This document shows positions 46,120-55,137 of a stretch of DNA of 64,000 nt, in pieces. A program made the position numbers and the translations under genes. The stretch spans positions 1 through 64,000 of the forward strand of contig NZ_AOPO01000012.1 of the NCBI RefSeq assembly GCF_000336575.1, in the 5' to 3' direction. How positions within the stretch are numbered: the first letter of the stretch is position 1; each line of letters starts with the position of its first letter. The notes below the pieces were generated by a model that was given only the letters and a program-made list of their open reading frames with translations, was not told the DNA's origin and did no database searches. This DNA comes from Vreelandella titanicae BH1 (lineage in GTDB: Bacteria > Pseudomonadota > Gammaproteobacteria > Pseudomonadales > Halomonadaceae).

Positions 46120-48192
46120 TTACCCTTCGTCGCGAGGCGTTTCGGGTAGCGGTGAATGGGGGAGGGTTGAGTTGGAGCCTTGATCCGCCTGTAGCTCGGT
46201 AGGTGGAAGGCGCGAGGCTCCCCAGCTCCGATGCAGGAAGTGTCTGACATTTTCCACCTCTTCGCTGGTGACGTCGGCGATGTCAACGCGCTCCAGGGGA
46301 TCATAGTGGTAAATATACAGCCGCGATGCAAAGCGCTCAAAAGGCAGCGAGGCTTCGCCAAAACGTTCACCATTGCCCGATGTACTCACAATGACGCCAT
46401 CGCCCCAATCCTGCCCGCTATCATTGTTGGGATTATAGAAGTAAACCCGCATAACATCAGAGGGGTCGAGAGAGGCCCGCAAAATAGTAATCGCGTGCCA
46501 GCCGATAAAACGCGCCGCGCTATCGGTGACCGCAATGCCCGCTGGCTGAGGGTGAATCAGCGGCTGGTTGCCATTGTAATAAGGGTGATAGTAAGCGAAG
46601 AAGTGGCGTATAAAGTCGTCCACATCGCTTAGTTGACCGGTGGCAACGTCGACATTGATGCGAAAGCCGCGGCCAGACCACCAGCCGTGAAATTCAGGAT
46701 TCACCCAGCGGTGAGGGTCACCTTCACGGCCAATGCAGCGCCGGCCCATTTCGGCATAAATTCGATCCAAGTGCGGCACGACAATCAGCGAAACCGGGTC
46801 GAGATCGATGGGTAACTGGGTCGCCACACCTGAGAGACTCGCCATTGATGAAATGGCTTGTCCTTCAAAATGCATAATGATTTCGTCATCCCGGGCAGCC
46901 CAGGCCACCATCTGCAGCAGGTAATCTGGGTCGTTATAGGCCCACATGGAGAGTGCCCGTGCCGACTGGCAGGTAGGGTTGTTGCCCTGACCAACGCCTA
47001 GCGGTAATCCCAGCATGCAGAGTACGCCCTCTATCAAGCGTGCCCGGGGAGAAACAGTGTCGCCATAGGCCATGGAGAGTCGCGACTGTGCCCACTCTGA
47101 TAGCGGTAGATTAAGCTGACGCCACATTGCCGGTGCTACCGGCGGCTGATAGAGAATGCCGCGTTCAAGCATCAGCGCCAGGCCGTAAACCGCTTGAGCG
47201 GTAGCAGGGTAAACGCCGCCACGAATTAGCGCTTGAACAAGCTCGCGGTAGCAGAGCAGGCAGTCGCGGCCGGTAGATGAAAGGCCCAGTGCTTCGGAGA
47301 GTAAGTGATCCCCCTCTTCGAGTAGATGACGCAGTAATACGGCGTGATATGGCGATACCAGGCCGGTGTCGTGCATCGCCCGGGCGAAACCGGTGGATTC
47401 AGCCTGCAAAGCAGCCTGATCCATACGTTCTAACCGATCACGGTAAACGTCGACCCCAGGGTCTTCACGACAGGCTTGAGTTGGGCCATAAAGCGAACTC
47501 ACCAGGCGGTCGGCGCCCTGGCCGCTGGCGCCAAGATCAATTTCCGGGTTGGCCTGACACAGCGCAATTTGGGTGATCATCTGTTTGATCGAATCAACCT
47601 GAATAGGGCGCTGTTTTAAAATGCGCCAAATCTCATCGATCAGGCGATCAACAATGTGCTCGTAGCCGATGCGCTCGGCTAAATGCTGGAAAAGCTGGCG
47701 GGGAATAGTGGCCAGGCGCCCCTGGGTTTCCCGCTCCGCTTCGCTGGGCGGTAAAAACAGTAGCCACAAATTGATCGCCATTACCTGAGTCAGGTAATGG
47801 TGAGCATGCTCTGCGGACACCAGTGGATGCTCAAAATTGCCTTTAGCCACAGCTAGGAGCCGAAGCTCGCTTAGCGCCTCAATGACGACAACATTGGCAT
47901 CCGCGCTTTTCAGCGAGAAGGTTGTCAGAGTCGGCACCAAATATTGGGGTGTTTCCCAATCGGAGCCCAAAAATACACCGGAGTCCTCAAACGCTTGCGC
48001 GCGGGTCTCCAGTGCTGCACAACCGCCGTCCTGAAGCAGTACTCGACGCGCAGTGTCCATCACACGCGGCAGCTTGGCGGGTTTTGAGAAGGCGGGCGCC
48101 TGGGTAAGCAGGCGAACGGCGTCATCAAATTTGCTCAACAATCCATTGAGCTTGCTATCTTCTTGAGAAGACGTCACTTGATCTGTCTCCAC
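46120..48192 (-). CDS. Unrecognised 690-aa protein with a papain-like Cys-His-Asn arrangement
   Basis: I do not recognise a named family. The N-terminal 380 residues look all-helical, with no signal peptide. The C-terminal part has features of a papain-fold enzyme. GQGNNPTCQSARALSMW puts Gln402 exactly six residues before Cys408, the spacing of the papain oxyanion Gln and nucleophile. His566 lies in FIGWHAITI and Asn587 in VYFYNPNNDSG, both in strand-like contexts. A Trp/His-rich stretch (HRWVNPEFHGWW) lies between. A cysteine peptidase or transglutaminase-like acyltransferase is therefore possible. The last 35 residues are Pro/Ser-rich. It follows an ATP-grasp ligase gene by 30 bases, so the two probably act together. 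Function is not established. Confidence 0.8.
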   Translation of the reverse strand: METDQVTSSQEDSKLNGLLSKFDDAVRLLTQAPAFSKPAKLPRVMDTARRVLLQDGGCAALETRAQAFEDSGVFLGSDWETPQYLVPTLTTFSLKSADANVVVIEALSELRLLAVAKGNFEHPLVSAEHAHHYLTQVMAINLWLLFLPPSEAERETQGRLATIPRQLFQHLAERIGYEHIVDRLIDEIWRILKQRPIQVDSIKQMITQIALCQANPEIDLGASGQGADRLVSSLYGPTQACREDPGVDVYRDRLERMDQAALQAESTGFARAMHDTGLVSPYHAVLLRHLLEEGDHLLSEALGLSSTGRDCLLCYRELVQALIRGGVYPATAQAVYGLALMLERGILYQPPVAPAMWRQLNLPLSEWAQSRLSMAYGDTVSPRARLIEGVLCMLGLPLGVGQGNNPTCQSARALSMWAYNDPDYLLQMVAWAARDDEIIMHFEGQAISSMASLSGVATQLPIDLDPVSLIVVPHLDRIYAEMGRRCIGREGDPHRWVNPEFHGWWSGRGFRINVDVATGQLSDVDDFIRHFFAYYHPYYNGNQPLIHPQPAGIAVTDSAARFIGWHAITILRASLDPSDVMRVYFYNPNNDSGQDWGDGVIVSTSGNGERFGEASLPFERFASRLYIYHYDPLERVDIADVTSEEVENVRHFLHRSWGASRLPPTELQADQGSNSTLPHSPLPETPRDEG

Positions 48193-48222
48193 GGTGACTC
48201 CTTATCCCAGCGTTAGCGGGGA

Positions 48223-49446
48223 TTATACATAGAAGTCGAGGTCTTCTTGGCGTTTTAGCAGATCGCGAATCGTATGCGCATCCTCGCCTTTGAAGTAGAC
48301 CAGACCCCAATGGGTACCAAACGCGGTGCGTTTAGTAACGGTTTCTTCTACTGGTGAGGTTAGCTCATGAGACTCGAAGTAGGGGTGATCTTCGGTCTCT
48401 TCGGGAATTTCCAAGCGGCTGACCACACGACGGCGGGGGTAAACGCCAAAGCAACCGGCAAAGCCATCGGCATCGACCACTTCTTTCGGAAAGAACGTGG
48501 CCACTTCTTCTTTCGTGGTTTTCGGGTCGAACACCAGCATGGAAGCCTGGTAAGCATTGAAGCCGTAAACACGCTCTAGCAGCTCGAATACCTTGAAGCC
48601 GGGCGGACGGTAAGCTACTTCGCCAAAGTACATCTCACCATCGCTGGTGACAAAGTATTCCGGATGGATCAAGCCAAACTCAATGTCGAACGCTTTAATT
48701 AACTTCTCGATCTGTTGGGTGATCTGCTCGCGGTAAATCTCAAGTTCAGGCGATGCGGGCACAAACACTGAGTAACCCAGCGTCACGTACTCTGAGATGT
48801 TCAAGAAAGCGATTTTGCCATCGTGAACCCATGCTTCAACGGCAAATTCCCAGCCATCCAGGTGCGATTCCATCAGTACCGGGAACTCTTCTTCCGGGAT
48901 GGTATCGACTTCATCTGGGGTACGAATAACGCGATGACCAAGACAGCCTGCTTTATCAAACGCTTTAAGGTGAATCGGGTCGTTGGGGTCGCCGTCCAGC
49001 TTAAGCAGTGTCTGGTTAACGCGCTTTAGGAAGCGCACGACATCTTCTTTATCGTGGGCTTCTTCAAAAATACCCACACGGATGCCGCCGAGTTGGGCGC
49101 GACGCTTCATCAACGCTTTATCGCGTAGCAGCAACGACTGACCGTAAAGGCGCGGGTTATCCAGTAGCACAGAGTTGATGGCCCCGGCCCATTCAACGGT
49201 CTCTTCGTAGAGCGGAATGGCGACATCGACGCCTTTCTCTTTAAGCGTCTCGGCAATTTCCATTGAGCGGTCATTGAGTCGCTCGAAATTCCAAGGCACG
49301 TAGGGAATGTCGTGTTTTTGGCAATACTCTTCCGCCCAATCAGGTGCAACGACAATGTAGCGACGGTCAAAATTTTCGGCCGCTTCAATCGCATTGAGGC
49401 TCCAGCCTAACAGAGCGATATAGCCCTTATTTGGATCCTTCTGCAT
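48223..49446 (-). CDS. ATP-grasp carboxylate-amine ligase-like protein
   Basis: A 407-residue cytoplasmic protein with an ATP-grasp layout. An N-terminal Rossmann-like domain (GYIALLGWSLNAIEAAENF) is followed by the central ATP-binding lobe, with LMESHLDGWEFAVEAWV near residues 191-207. The magnesium-binding end reads FGLIHPEYFVTSDGEMYFGE and then VAYRPPG (Glu276 a likely ligand). Related enzymes join a carboxylate to an amine or thiol using ATP, as in amino-acid ligases and peptide modification. The substrate is unknown. It is the first gene of a unit with the papain-like protein and possibly tlyA. Confidence 0.85.
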   Translation of the reverse strand: MQKDPNKGYIALLGWSLNAIEAAENFDRRYIVVAPDWAEEYCQKHDIPYVPWNFERLNDRSMEIAETLKEKGVDVAIPLYEETVEWAGAINSVLLDNPRLYGQSLLLRDKALMKRRAQLGGIRVGIFEEAHDKEDVVRFLKRVNQTLLKLDGDPNDPIHLKAFDKAGCLGHRVIRTPDEVDTIPEEEFPVLMESHLDGWEFAVEAWVHDGKIAFLNISEYVTLGYSVFVPASPELEIYREQITQQIEKLIKAFDIEFGLIHPEYFVTSDGEMYFGEVAYRPPGFKVFELLERVYGFNAYQASMLVFDPKTTKEEVATFFPKEVVDADGFAGCFGVYPRRRVVSRLEIPEETEDHPYFESHELTSPVEETVTKRTAFGTHWGLVYFKGEDAHTIRDLLKRQEDLDFYV

Positions 49447-49654
49447 GTTGATGACTCCTACTTGGTGAAAAAATATTATTGCTAAACCACGCTAGCTACC
49501 ATACATGAGAGGCGCATGCCCGGCTAATGAGCGCTTTGTCCGTCGTATTAACGCTAAGCTTGCTAAGGGTTAAGCCTAAAGGCGCGGCGATGGGAATATG
49601 GTAAGCTAGGCGGTTCAACTTTTAATGTACGAATGGCAAGAGGATTAGGCCAAG

Positions 49655-49984
49655 ATGGCGGCCAAGCCGATCTACCGTGTGGTGGTCCACCAGCAGGGTG
49701 AAATTTGGGATTTATACGTCCGAGAAATCTTTCAAAGCGAACTCTGGGGCTTTATTGAAGTCGAGGAGTTTGTCTTTGACGATGCTTCACGGGTAGTGGT
49801 TGACCCTGCAACTGAAAAATTGCAACGAACCTTTGATGGCGTCAAGCGTAGCTACCTACCGTTAAATGCGATTGTGCGCATTGATGAAGTAGAGCGCGAA
49901 GGACCATTGAAAGCGGTCAAAACCGATACTCGGGTAGCGGAGTTCCCCCGTCCCTTTCCGTTGCCCCCGCGCGGAGAAGGGTAA
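49655..49984 (+). CDS. DUF1820 family protein
   Basis: A 109-residue cytoplasmic protein containing YRVVVHQQGEIWDLYVREIFQ and FGFIEVEEF-like patterns (here LWGFIEVEEFVFD), then RSYLPLNAIVRIDEVEREG; this matches the DUF1820 family of proteobacteria. The C-terminus is Pro/Arg-rich. Function unknown. AGAGGA lies about nine bases upstream of the ATG. It is divergent from the ATP-grasp gene, with a 208-bp gap that holds presumed promoters for both but no element I can define. Confidence 0.87.
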   Translation: MAAKPIYRVVVHQQGEIWDLYVREIFQSELWGFIEVEEFVFDDASRVVVDPATEKLQRTFDGVKRSYLPLNAIVRIDEVEREGPLKAVKTDTRVAEFPRPFPLPPRGEG

Positions 49985-50072
49985 GCGTATGAGACAAGCG
50001 CACCGCTAAGTTAGGCGATAAGCGCTGTTGGCTTCGTCCGCCTTGCAGCGTTTTTAATCAGGACATGATGTC

Positions 50073-50708
50073 ATGCTAGTAAATAGAACTCGTTATCGAA
50101 ATTACGCCGCTGCGGCTGGCATTTTACTCAGTGTTACCAGCCTCAATGCCACTGCCCAATCTGCTAACCAAGCATGGGTGACCGATGAACTGAGCACCTA
50201 TGTGCGCAGCGGCCCAACTGATGGTTACCGCATTATTGGCACGCTCAACGCAGGCGAGCAGGTAGAGGTGCTGGAAACCAGCGGTGACTACACCCGAGTG
50301 CGCAACAGTGATGGCAATGCGGTCTGGGTGTTGAGCAATGAGCTTCAAGAAACACCCAGTGCGGTTGAACAGCTACCTGCGTTAGAAGCCCAGGTAGAGG
50401 AACTCACCGCCGAGCTTGAGGGTATCAATGAAACCTGGGAACAGCGTACGGCCTCAATGACTGAGACTCTAGAGTTGCGTGAGAGTCGCATTGCCGAGCT
50501 TGAGGCCAGCAACCAAGAGCTGGATGCGCAAGCGGAGCAGTCCCGCCGGCAAGTTAGGGCGCTCCAAGCGCGGCTGGAAACCCAGGAAGAAGACCTGCTG
50601 ATGCGTTACTTCATGTATGGCGGCGGTGTGGCTGGCGCAGGTTTGTTGGTGGGCCTGATTGTGCCGCACCTACCGCGGCGGCGTAAAAAGCGTGACCGCT
50701 GGTTTTAA
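50073..50708 (+). CDS. TIGR04211-family SH3 domain protein (YgiM-like)
   Basis: A 211-residue envelope protein. It has a signal peptide ending NATAQS, a bacterial SH3 domain (WVTDELSTYVRSGPTDGYRI, about 28-90) and a coiled coil (about 95-175). A single C-terminal membrane helix, YGGGVAGAGLLVGLIVPHL, is followed by the basic RRRKKRDRW anchor. This is the TIGR04211/YgiM form. The family's role is not firmly known; SH3b domains often bind peptidoglycan. Confidence 0.9.
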   Translation: MLVNRTRYRNYAAAAGILLSVTSLNATAQSANQAWVTDELSTYVRSGPTDGYRIIGTLNAGEQVEVLETSGDYTRVRNSDGNAVWVLSNELQETPSAVEQLPALEAQVEELTAELEGINETWEQRTASMTETLELRESRIAELEASNQELDAQAEQSRRQVRALQARLETQEEDLLMRYFMYGGGVAGAGLLVGLIVPHLPRRRKKRDRWF

Positions 50709-50762
50709 CGGTGCGATAAGCCTCCTCTTCGATAGTGCAATCGACTTCACGGTGGCCAAATA

Positions 50763-51395
50763 ATGAGCGATCAATGGCGCAAGCGCTGGCAAGAAGGGCG
50801 TATTGGCTTTCACCTGCAGCAGGCGCACCCGGCGTTGCTGCGTCATTGGGCGTCGCTCGGCGTTGCTAAAGGCACCAAGGTATTGGTGCCGCTGTGCGGT
50901 AAAAGTCTTGATATGCGCTGGTTGGCAGACGAGGGTTATCCCGTTCTGGGAATTGAGTTTGCCCCGGAAGCCATTGAGCAGTTTTTGGCTCAGCGCAGCA
51001 CCTCGGTATCCCGCTACCGTCAGGCAGATTTTACGATTTCCCGCCAAGGCAGCGTGGAGCTATGGTGCGGGGACTTTTTTCACCTGCATATCCAGCAAGC
51101 CGCTGAGATCGGGGCGTTTTATGATCGCGCCTCGCTGATAGCGTTGCCACCTGCAACAAGGCAGCGCTATGCGTTTCACCTCGCTCAGTTGGTGCCGCCT
51201 GGTGCCAAGGGGTTGCTGATTAGTTTGTCGCATCCTGAGGGCAGTGCTGGGCCGCCTTATAGCGTGCCCAACAGCGAAATCGAAAGCCTGTTCACCCCCA
51301 ACTTCATACTGACGTTTCTGGAACAGGGCAGCCCCGATGAGCGTGGCCGAACGGAAAGCGTATGGGCACTTGAACGACGCGGGCCGCGGCTCTAG
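50763..51395 (+). CDS. tpm: Thiopurine S-methyltransferase
   Basis: A 210-residue SAM-dependent methyltransferase. Family signatures are WRKRWQEGRIGFHLQQ at the N-terminus, VLVPLCGKSLDMRWLADEG (SAM site) and YDRASLIALPPATRQRYAFHL. Bacterial TPMT methylates aromatic thiols and also selenium and tellurium oxyanions, so metalloid detoxification is a plausible role. Length is as in E. coli-type bacterial TPMT (about 205-218). It stands alone, convergent with the lipoprotein gene. Confidence 0.93.
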   Translation: MSDQWRKRWQEGRIGFHLQQAHPALLRHWASLGVAKGTKVLVPLCGKSLDMRWLADEGYPVLGIEFAPEAIEQFLAQRSTSVSRYRQADFTISRQGSVELWCGDFFHLHIQQAAEIGAFYDRASLIALPPATRQRYAFHLAQLVPPGAKGLLISLSHPEGSAGPPYSVPNSEIESLFTPNFILTFLEQGSPDERGRTESVWALERRGPRL

Positions 51396-51444
51396 AAGTA
51401 AAGAGGCGCAGCCCGTGTCAGAGGTGTTTCTATAATGGGTAATC

Positions 51445-52038
51445 TTAGCGTGCGAGTAAATTGCCCAGTTCTGGATCGCTAAAGGCGCGGTTCATGCCAT
51501 CGCTAAGTAGATCGCTAAGCATCCGTGCGTTGCTGTCGGCATCGGGCTTAAGGGCGTAGCCCTGGGTACGGCGCGAGGTGTAGGTGCCCGTATAGGTGGT
51601 GCCCTTGTTTTTAGCAATAGCGCGGAAAACGCCTTCAAGACGCGCTTCATCTACCAGTGGCTGGCCGCTGTCGCCACGGGCGTAGTTCAGGCTGGCAAGT
51701 TCCAGGGTTAAGCTCGGGCGGCCTTCGGCCTGCTCGGTGGTGGGGCTAAAGCCCATATCGCGTACCGCGCGCTCAGCTTCTTCTTGGAGACGGGGAATTA
51801 ACTCGTGGCTGCTCACGGTAATATGCGCCGTCGACATGCCGCCGCCTGCTCGATTGCCAATAATGTCGCTCTCGCGTCCATCCTGGGCAATCACAGTCAC
51901 CTGCTGGCCTGAGCCAACTTGCGGCACCTGGGCGCTGCGTTCAGGGCTGAGTTGTAAGTATTGGGGGCTTGCGCAACCAGCAAGCCATGCACTGGCAAGC
52001 AGTACACCCGAAATCCGTAAAAAGTGACGCCGAAGCAT
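51445..52038 (-). CDS. YajG-family outer-membrane lipoprotein
   Basis: A 197-residue lipoprotein. The N-terminus carries a signal with lipobox LAGC (Cys near residue 22), and the residues after it are Ala-Ser, so sorting to the outer membrane is expected. The body has the YajG pattern: SPERSAQVPQVGSGQQVTVI, then LTLELASLNY and a C-terminal helix-rich part. YajG is uncharacterised, although in many bacteria it sits beside peptidoglycan-recycling genes; that neighbour is not present here. Confidence 0.83.
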   Translation of the reverse strand: MLRRHFLRISGVLLASAWLAGCASPQYLQLSPERSAQVPQVGSGQQVTVIAQDGRESDIIGNRAGGGMSTAHITVSSHELIPRLQEEAERAVRDMGFSPTTEQAEGRPSLTLELASLNYARGDSGQPLVDEARLEGVFRAIAKNKGTTYTGTYTSRRTQGYALKPDADSNARMLSDLLSDGMNRAFSDPELGNLLAR

Positions 52039-52188
52039 GGTCTTCCTCCGCTATGGCTAAAACGCCAGTATAACGCGGGTAGCGCGTTGGCGGTATGTTC
52101 TGGCGATGCGGCTTTGCTCAATCACTTCCAATGTCTCACTGTATATTGCCTTTGCACACCGTTGTGAATGCGAAAGCAGTGAAACAAG

Positions 52189-53091
52189 CTAGCTCGTTAG
52201 GCTGTTTTTTTGAGAATCGGGACTCACGATTAGCCAAACGGAAAGTAAAACGATCAAAGAGCCAAGTAAGAATCCGCTGGAAATCGTTTCATCAAGGATT
52301 AAAAAGCCCCATAACACCGCGAAGGGTGGCACCAAGAATGTAACGGTGAGTGACCGTAACGGCCCAATGTCGGCAATCAATCTAAAATAAAGGATATAAG
52401 CGAGGGAGGTGCATAAAAAGCCGACTGCGAACAGGCTGATCCACACATCACCTTGAAGCCAGTCGATAGTGGGGCCAGATGAAATATTCCAAAGCAAAAA
52501 AGGGCTGAGAAAAGCGGTAGCGCCTATTTGACTGCCAAACGCAACCAGCGTTGAATCCAGGCCACCCTGTTGGGTTATCCACTTGCGGGTAAGAAAGCCA
52601 GCAAAGCCGTAACCAATAGTGGCTATCATGCAGGCAGCCACGCCAATATAGATGTTGCCAACGATACTTGAGTCACCCACAGTGGTGATAACAGTGATGC
52701 CAACAATTCCTAGCGTTACGCCCAGCCATTTTTTTATAGTTAAACTCTCGCTAAAGATAAAAAAGCCAATCATGGCACCTGTTAAAGGCGTTGTCGCATT
52801 TAGAATCGCTGAATAGCCAGTAGGTAGTAGTGTTGCTGCTATGCTGTACATAAGAAATGGGATGCCTGAATTTATAGCACCCAAAATCAAAATTTTGCCT
52901 AGTTTGCCTCTGAACGCCAGGCTTTTACGTATGATAACGATGATAAAAGCCAAACCAATGAGGCCAAAAAAGACTCTAAAAAATGCTGTGTTGATTGGGC
53001 CTATCGCCGGTGAGGCGATTCTCATAAAAAGGAAGCTTGCTCCCCAGATAGCGGCTAGCGACAGCAGTCGTATATAGTCTATTGCTCTCAT
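52189..53091 (-). CDS. EamA-type DMT-superfamily permease
   Basis: A 300-residue membrane protein with ten hydrophobic segments in two EamA repeats. The first begins IRLLSLAAIWGASFLFMRI and the second YGFAGFLTRKW, with GFLCTSLAYILYFRLI and the closing FLVPPFAVLWGFLILDETI. Start at 53091 has an AAGGGA site about eight bases upstream. Members export or import amino acids, purines or other metabolites; the substrate cannot be read. The gene is more AT-rich than its neighbours, as is the adjoining AlkB gene, which may mean recent acquisition. Confidence 0.88.
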   Translation of the reverse strand: MRAIDYIRLLSLAAIWGASFLFMRIASPAIGPINTAFFRVFFGLIGLAFIIVIIRKSLAFRGKLGKILILGAINSGIPFLMYSIAATLLPTGYSAILNATTPLTGAMIGFFIFSESLTIKKWLGVTLGIVGITVITTVGDSSIVGNIYIGVAACMIATIGYGFAGFLTRKWITQQGGLDSTLVAFGSQIGATAFLSPFLLWNISSGPTIDWLQGDVWISLFAVGFLCTSLAYILYFRLIADIGPLRSLTVTFLVPPFAVLWGFLILDETISSGFLLGSLIVLLSVWLIVSPDSQKNSLTS

Positions 53092-53371
53092 TTTATGTCC
53101 CTTTTCAAGATTTTCTCTTAGCCTCAAGCCGCTAAGTGATGGTTGGCTTTTTTAAGTTTTTTACCTGGAGTGGTCAGGGTGTTTCTTGGTTTTTTGCTCC
53201 ATGGCAATGCAGTATTGGCTTTTGATAGCATCGAAAAAACCCGTTTCTTGCTCTTGTTACGTGTTTTTAAACCGGAATGTGAAGGCTTATGGTTTGAGGC
53301 GTCGGGGTTGGCTTCGTGCCACGGGGCGGCTGGCGCCGCTTTCCGCGGCTTCGGGCATTAGAGGGGTGAAA
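53092..53371. other. Gene-poor gap between the DMT permease and AlkB genes
   Basis: This 280-bp divergent gap holds T-rich tracts near 53150-53210 and a GC-rich stretch at 53300-53355. An open frame (53143-53361) begins with a hydrophobic run but has no convincing ribosome binding site or family resemblance, so I do not call it. The GAGGGG site for the AlkB gene is at 53361-53366. Confidence 0.4.
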
Positions 53372-53980
53372 ATGGATCTGTTTGAAAACGACGATATGAA
53401 GTTGATTAATCTGCTTCCAAGGGATGGTGAGGTTTACTACCACGGTAAAGTCTTGGATACAGTTACCGCCGATATGTATCTGGATAAGTGCCTAAGCGAA
53501 TTAACCTGGGAGCATGATCGTGCGTTTATTTACGGCAAAGAGATCGTTACAAAGAGGAAAATAGCCTGGTATGCGGATAAGCCGGTTTCCTATACATACT
53601 CAGGATATGCAAAGATGGCGTTAGTATGGCCTGATTTTTTACGAGAGATTAAGCAGGTGGTGGAGAGCCACTGCGGGGAGATGTTTAATTCGTGTCTGGG
53701 TAATTTTTATAGCTCAGGCGATGAAGGCATGAGCTGGCACAGTGACGCCGAAAAAGACCTTGTTGAGAGTGGATCAATCGGGGCGTTGAGCCTAGGCGGC
53801 GCAAGGAAATTCTCGTTTAAACATAAGCCAACAGGGGAGAGCGTGTCGCTTAATCTAGAGCACGGCAGTCTGTTAATTATGAAAGGCACCACACAGAAAA
53901 ATTGGCTACATAGCCTGCCTAAAACCAAGAAAGATGTTGAGCCACGGGTGAGCCTGACCTTTAGGCAAATGCGTTTTTGA
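53372..53980 (+). CDS. AlkB-like 2-oxoglutarate/iron(II)-dependent dioxygenase
   Basis: A 202-residue AlkB-family protein, the dealkylating repair type. The iron ligands are the His and Asp in MSWHSDAEKDL and the distal His in NWLHSLPKT. The 2-oxoglutarate-binding arginines lie in EPRVSLTFRQM. The nucleotide-recognition region contains PVSYTYSGYAKM, and the size is closer to human ALKBH2/ALKBH3-like and bacterial AlkB2-type proteins than to E. coli AlkB. Start at 53372 is supported by GAGGGG. It stands alone, with no ada or alkA nearby. Confidence 0.9.
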   Translation: MDLFENDDMKLINLLPRDGEVYYHGKVLDTVTADMYLDKCLSELTWEHDRAFIYGKEIVTKRKIAWYADKPVSYTYSGYAKMALVWPDFLREIKQVVESHCGEMFNSCLGNFYSSGDEGMSWHSDAEKDLVESGSIGALSLGGARKFSFKHKPTGESVSLNLEHGSLLIMKGTTQKNWLHSLPKTKKDVEPRVSLTFRQMRF

Positions 53981-54001
53981 GCTAATGCGATGAAACGTCA
54001 A

Positions 54002-54031
54002 CGCTAGCTGCTCCATTTAGGGCAGCTAGCG
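54002..54031. terminator. Hairpin between convergent alkB-like gene and cysA
   Basis: CGCTAGCTGC (54002-54011) pairs perfectly with GCAGCTAGCG (54022-54031) around a 10-base loop, 22 bases past the AlkB stop and 12 before the cysA stop. No T-run is present; a bidirectional stop or a mRNA-end stabiliser is plausible. Confidence 0.45.
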
Positions 54032-54042
54032 CTTCCGCAGCG

Positions 54043-55137
54043 TTATGCCACGCGGCTTTGCTCCGTCGCTTTCGACTCAGCTTTGGGAAAGCGTCGCCAG
54101 TGGCGGGGGTGGGCGAATAAGCGTTGCCCGCGGCGTAGCGCCAAGTGCTCAAAGTCAGTATGGCGCACGGTAGCCAGCCAAGGCTGGGCGAGCCAATCCG
54201 CCTCTAGCTCCACGCGCACTTCTGCGCCCACCGGCGAGATCGCCGTGATAGTGACCGGTAGATGGCTCTCAGAGGTGGGTTGCTCGGTTAGCCGCACTTC
54301 ATGGGGGCGTAGCAGCAGCTCTTCATGGCCATCAGGTAGATCCACGTGCCAATAGGCGTCGCCACAGGTGAGTACGCCGTTGGTCACTTTGCCTTCCAGA
54401 TGGTTTACATCGCCTAAAAACTCAAACACAAAGCGGTTTTTGGGCTCCCGGTAGAGCTCATCGGGAGTATCAATTTGCTCAATACGGCCGTTACTCATGA
54501 CTACGACGCGGTCGGAAAGCTCCAGCGCCTCTTCCTGGTCGTGGGTGACAAAGACGCTGGTGAAATTGAACTCGTCATGCAGGTGGCGCAGCCAGCGGCG
54601 TAACTCTTGGCGCACTTTGGCATCAAGTGCGCCAAAAGGCTCGTCCAACAGCAGTACTTCCGGTTCCACTGCCAAGGCGCGGGCTAGCGATACTCGCTGC
54701 TGCTGGCCGCCGGAAAGCTGAGCAGGGTAGCGGTTGGCGAGGTGCTCCAGCTTGACCATTTCAAGTAGCCTAAACACCCGGGCGCGAATCTCACCGCTGT
54801 TGGGGCGGCGTTTACGCGACAACACGGTCAGGCCAAAGGCCACGTTGTCGTAGACGCTCATATGGCGAAACAGCGCGTAGTGCTGGAAAACAAAGCCAAT
54901 TCGCCGGTCGCGCACATGTACATTGGTCACGTCGCGGTCGCCAAACAAAATCTTGCTGGGTTGTGCGGTGCGGTCGGCATTTTCCAAGCCGGCAATAATC
55001 CGCAGCAGCGTCGTTTTGCCCGAGCCCGAAGGGCCAAGCAGGCCGACCAGCTCGCCTGCGTGAATATCCAGGTTGATCGGCTCTAACGCCTGGGTAGTGC
55101 CGAAGTGCTTAGCGATGTTGTGTAAGTGAATGCTCAT
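54043..55137 (-). CDS. cysA: Sulfate/thiosulfate ABC transporter ATPase
   Basis: A 364-residue ABC ATPase. Walker A is GPSGSGKTT, the signature LSGGQQQRVSLARALA and Walker B VLLLDEP. The CysA-specific C-terminal TOBE-like region includes HEELLLRPHEVRL. It energises uptake of sulfate or thiosulfate. Start at 55137 (MSIHLHNIAK) overlaps the cysW stop by four bases (ATGA). Last gene of the sbp-cysT-cysW-cysA operon. Confidence 0.95.
   Translation of the reverse strand: MSIHLHNIAKHFGTTQALEPINLDIHAGELVGLLGPSGSGKTTLLRIIAGLENADRTAQPSKILFGDRDVTNVHVRDRRIGFVFQHYALFRHMSVYDNVAFGLTVLSRKRRPNSGEIRARVFRLLEMVKLEHLANRYPAQLSGGQQQRVSLARALAVEPEVLLLDEPFGALDAKVRQELRRWLRHLHDEFNFTSVFVTHDQEEALELSDRVVVMSNGRIEQIDTPDELYREPKNRFVFEFLGDVNHLEGKVTNGVLTCGDAYWHVDLPDGHEELLLRPHEVRLTEQPTSESHLPVTITAISPVGAEVRVELEADWLAQPWLATVRHTDFEHLALRRGQRLFAHPRHWRRFPKAESKATEQSRVA

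Noticed and set aside
53143..53361. 72-residue frame with a hydrophobic N-terminus upstream of the AlkB gene
   Set aside because: No convincing ribosome binding site or recognisable similarity; its C-terminal half is low-complexity Ala/Gly-rich. Kept only as a note on the gap.
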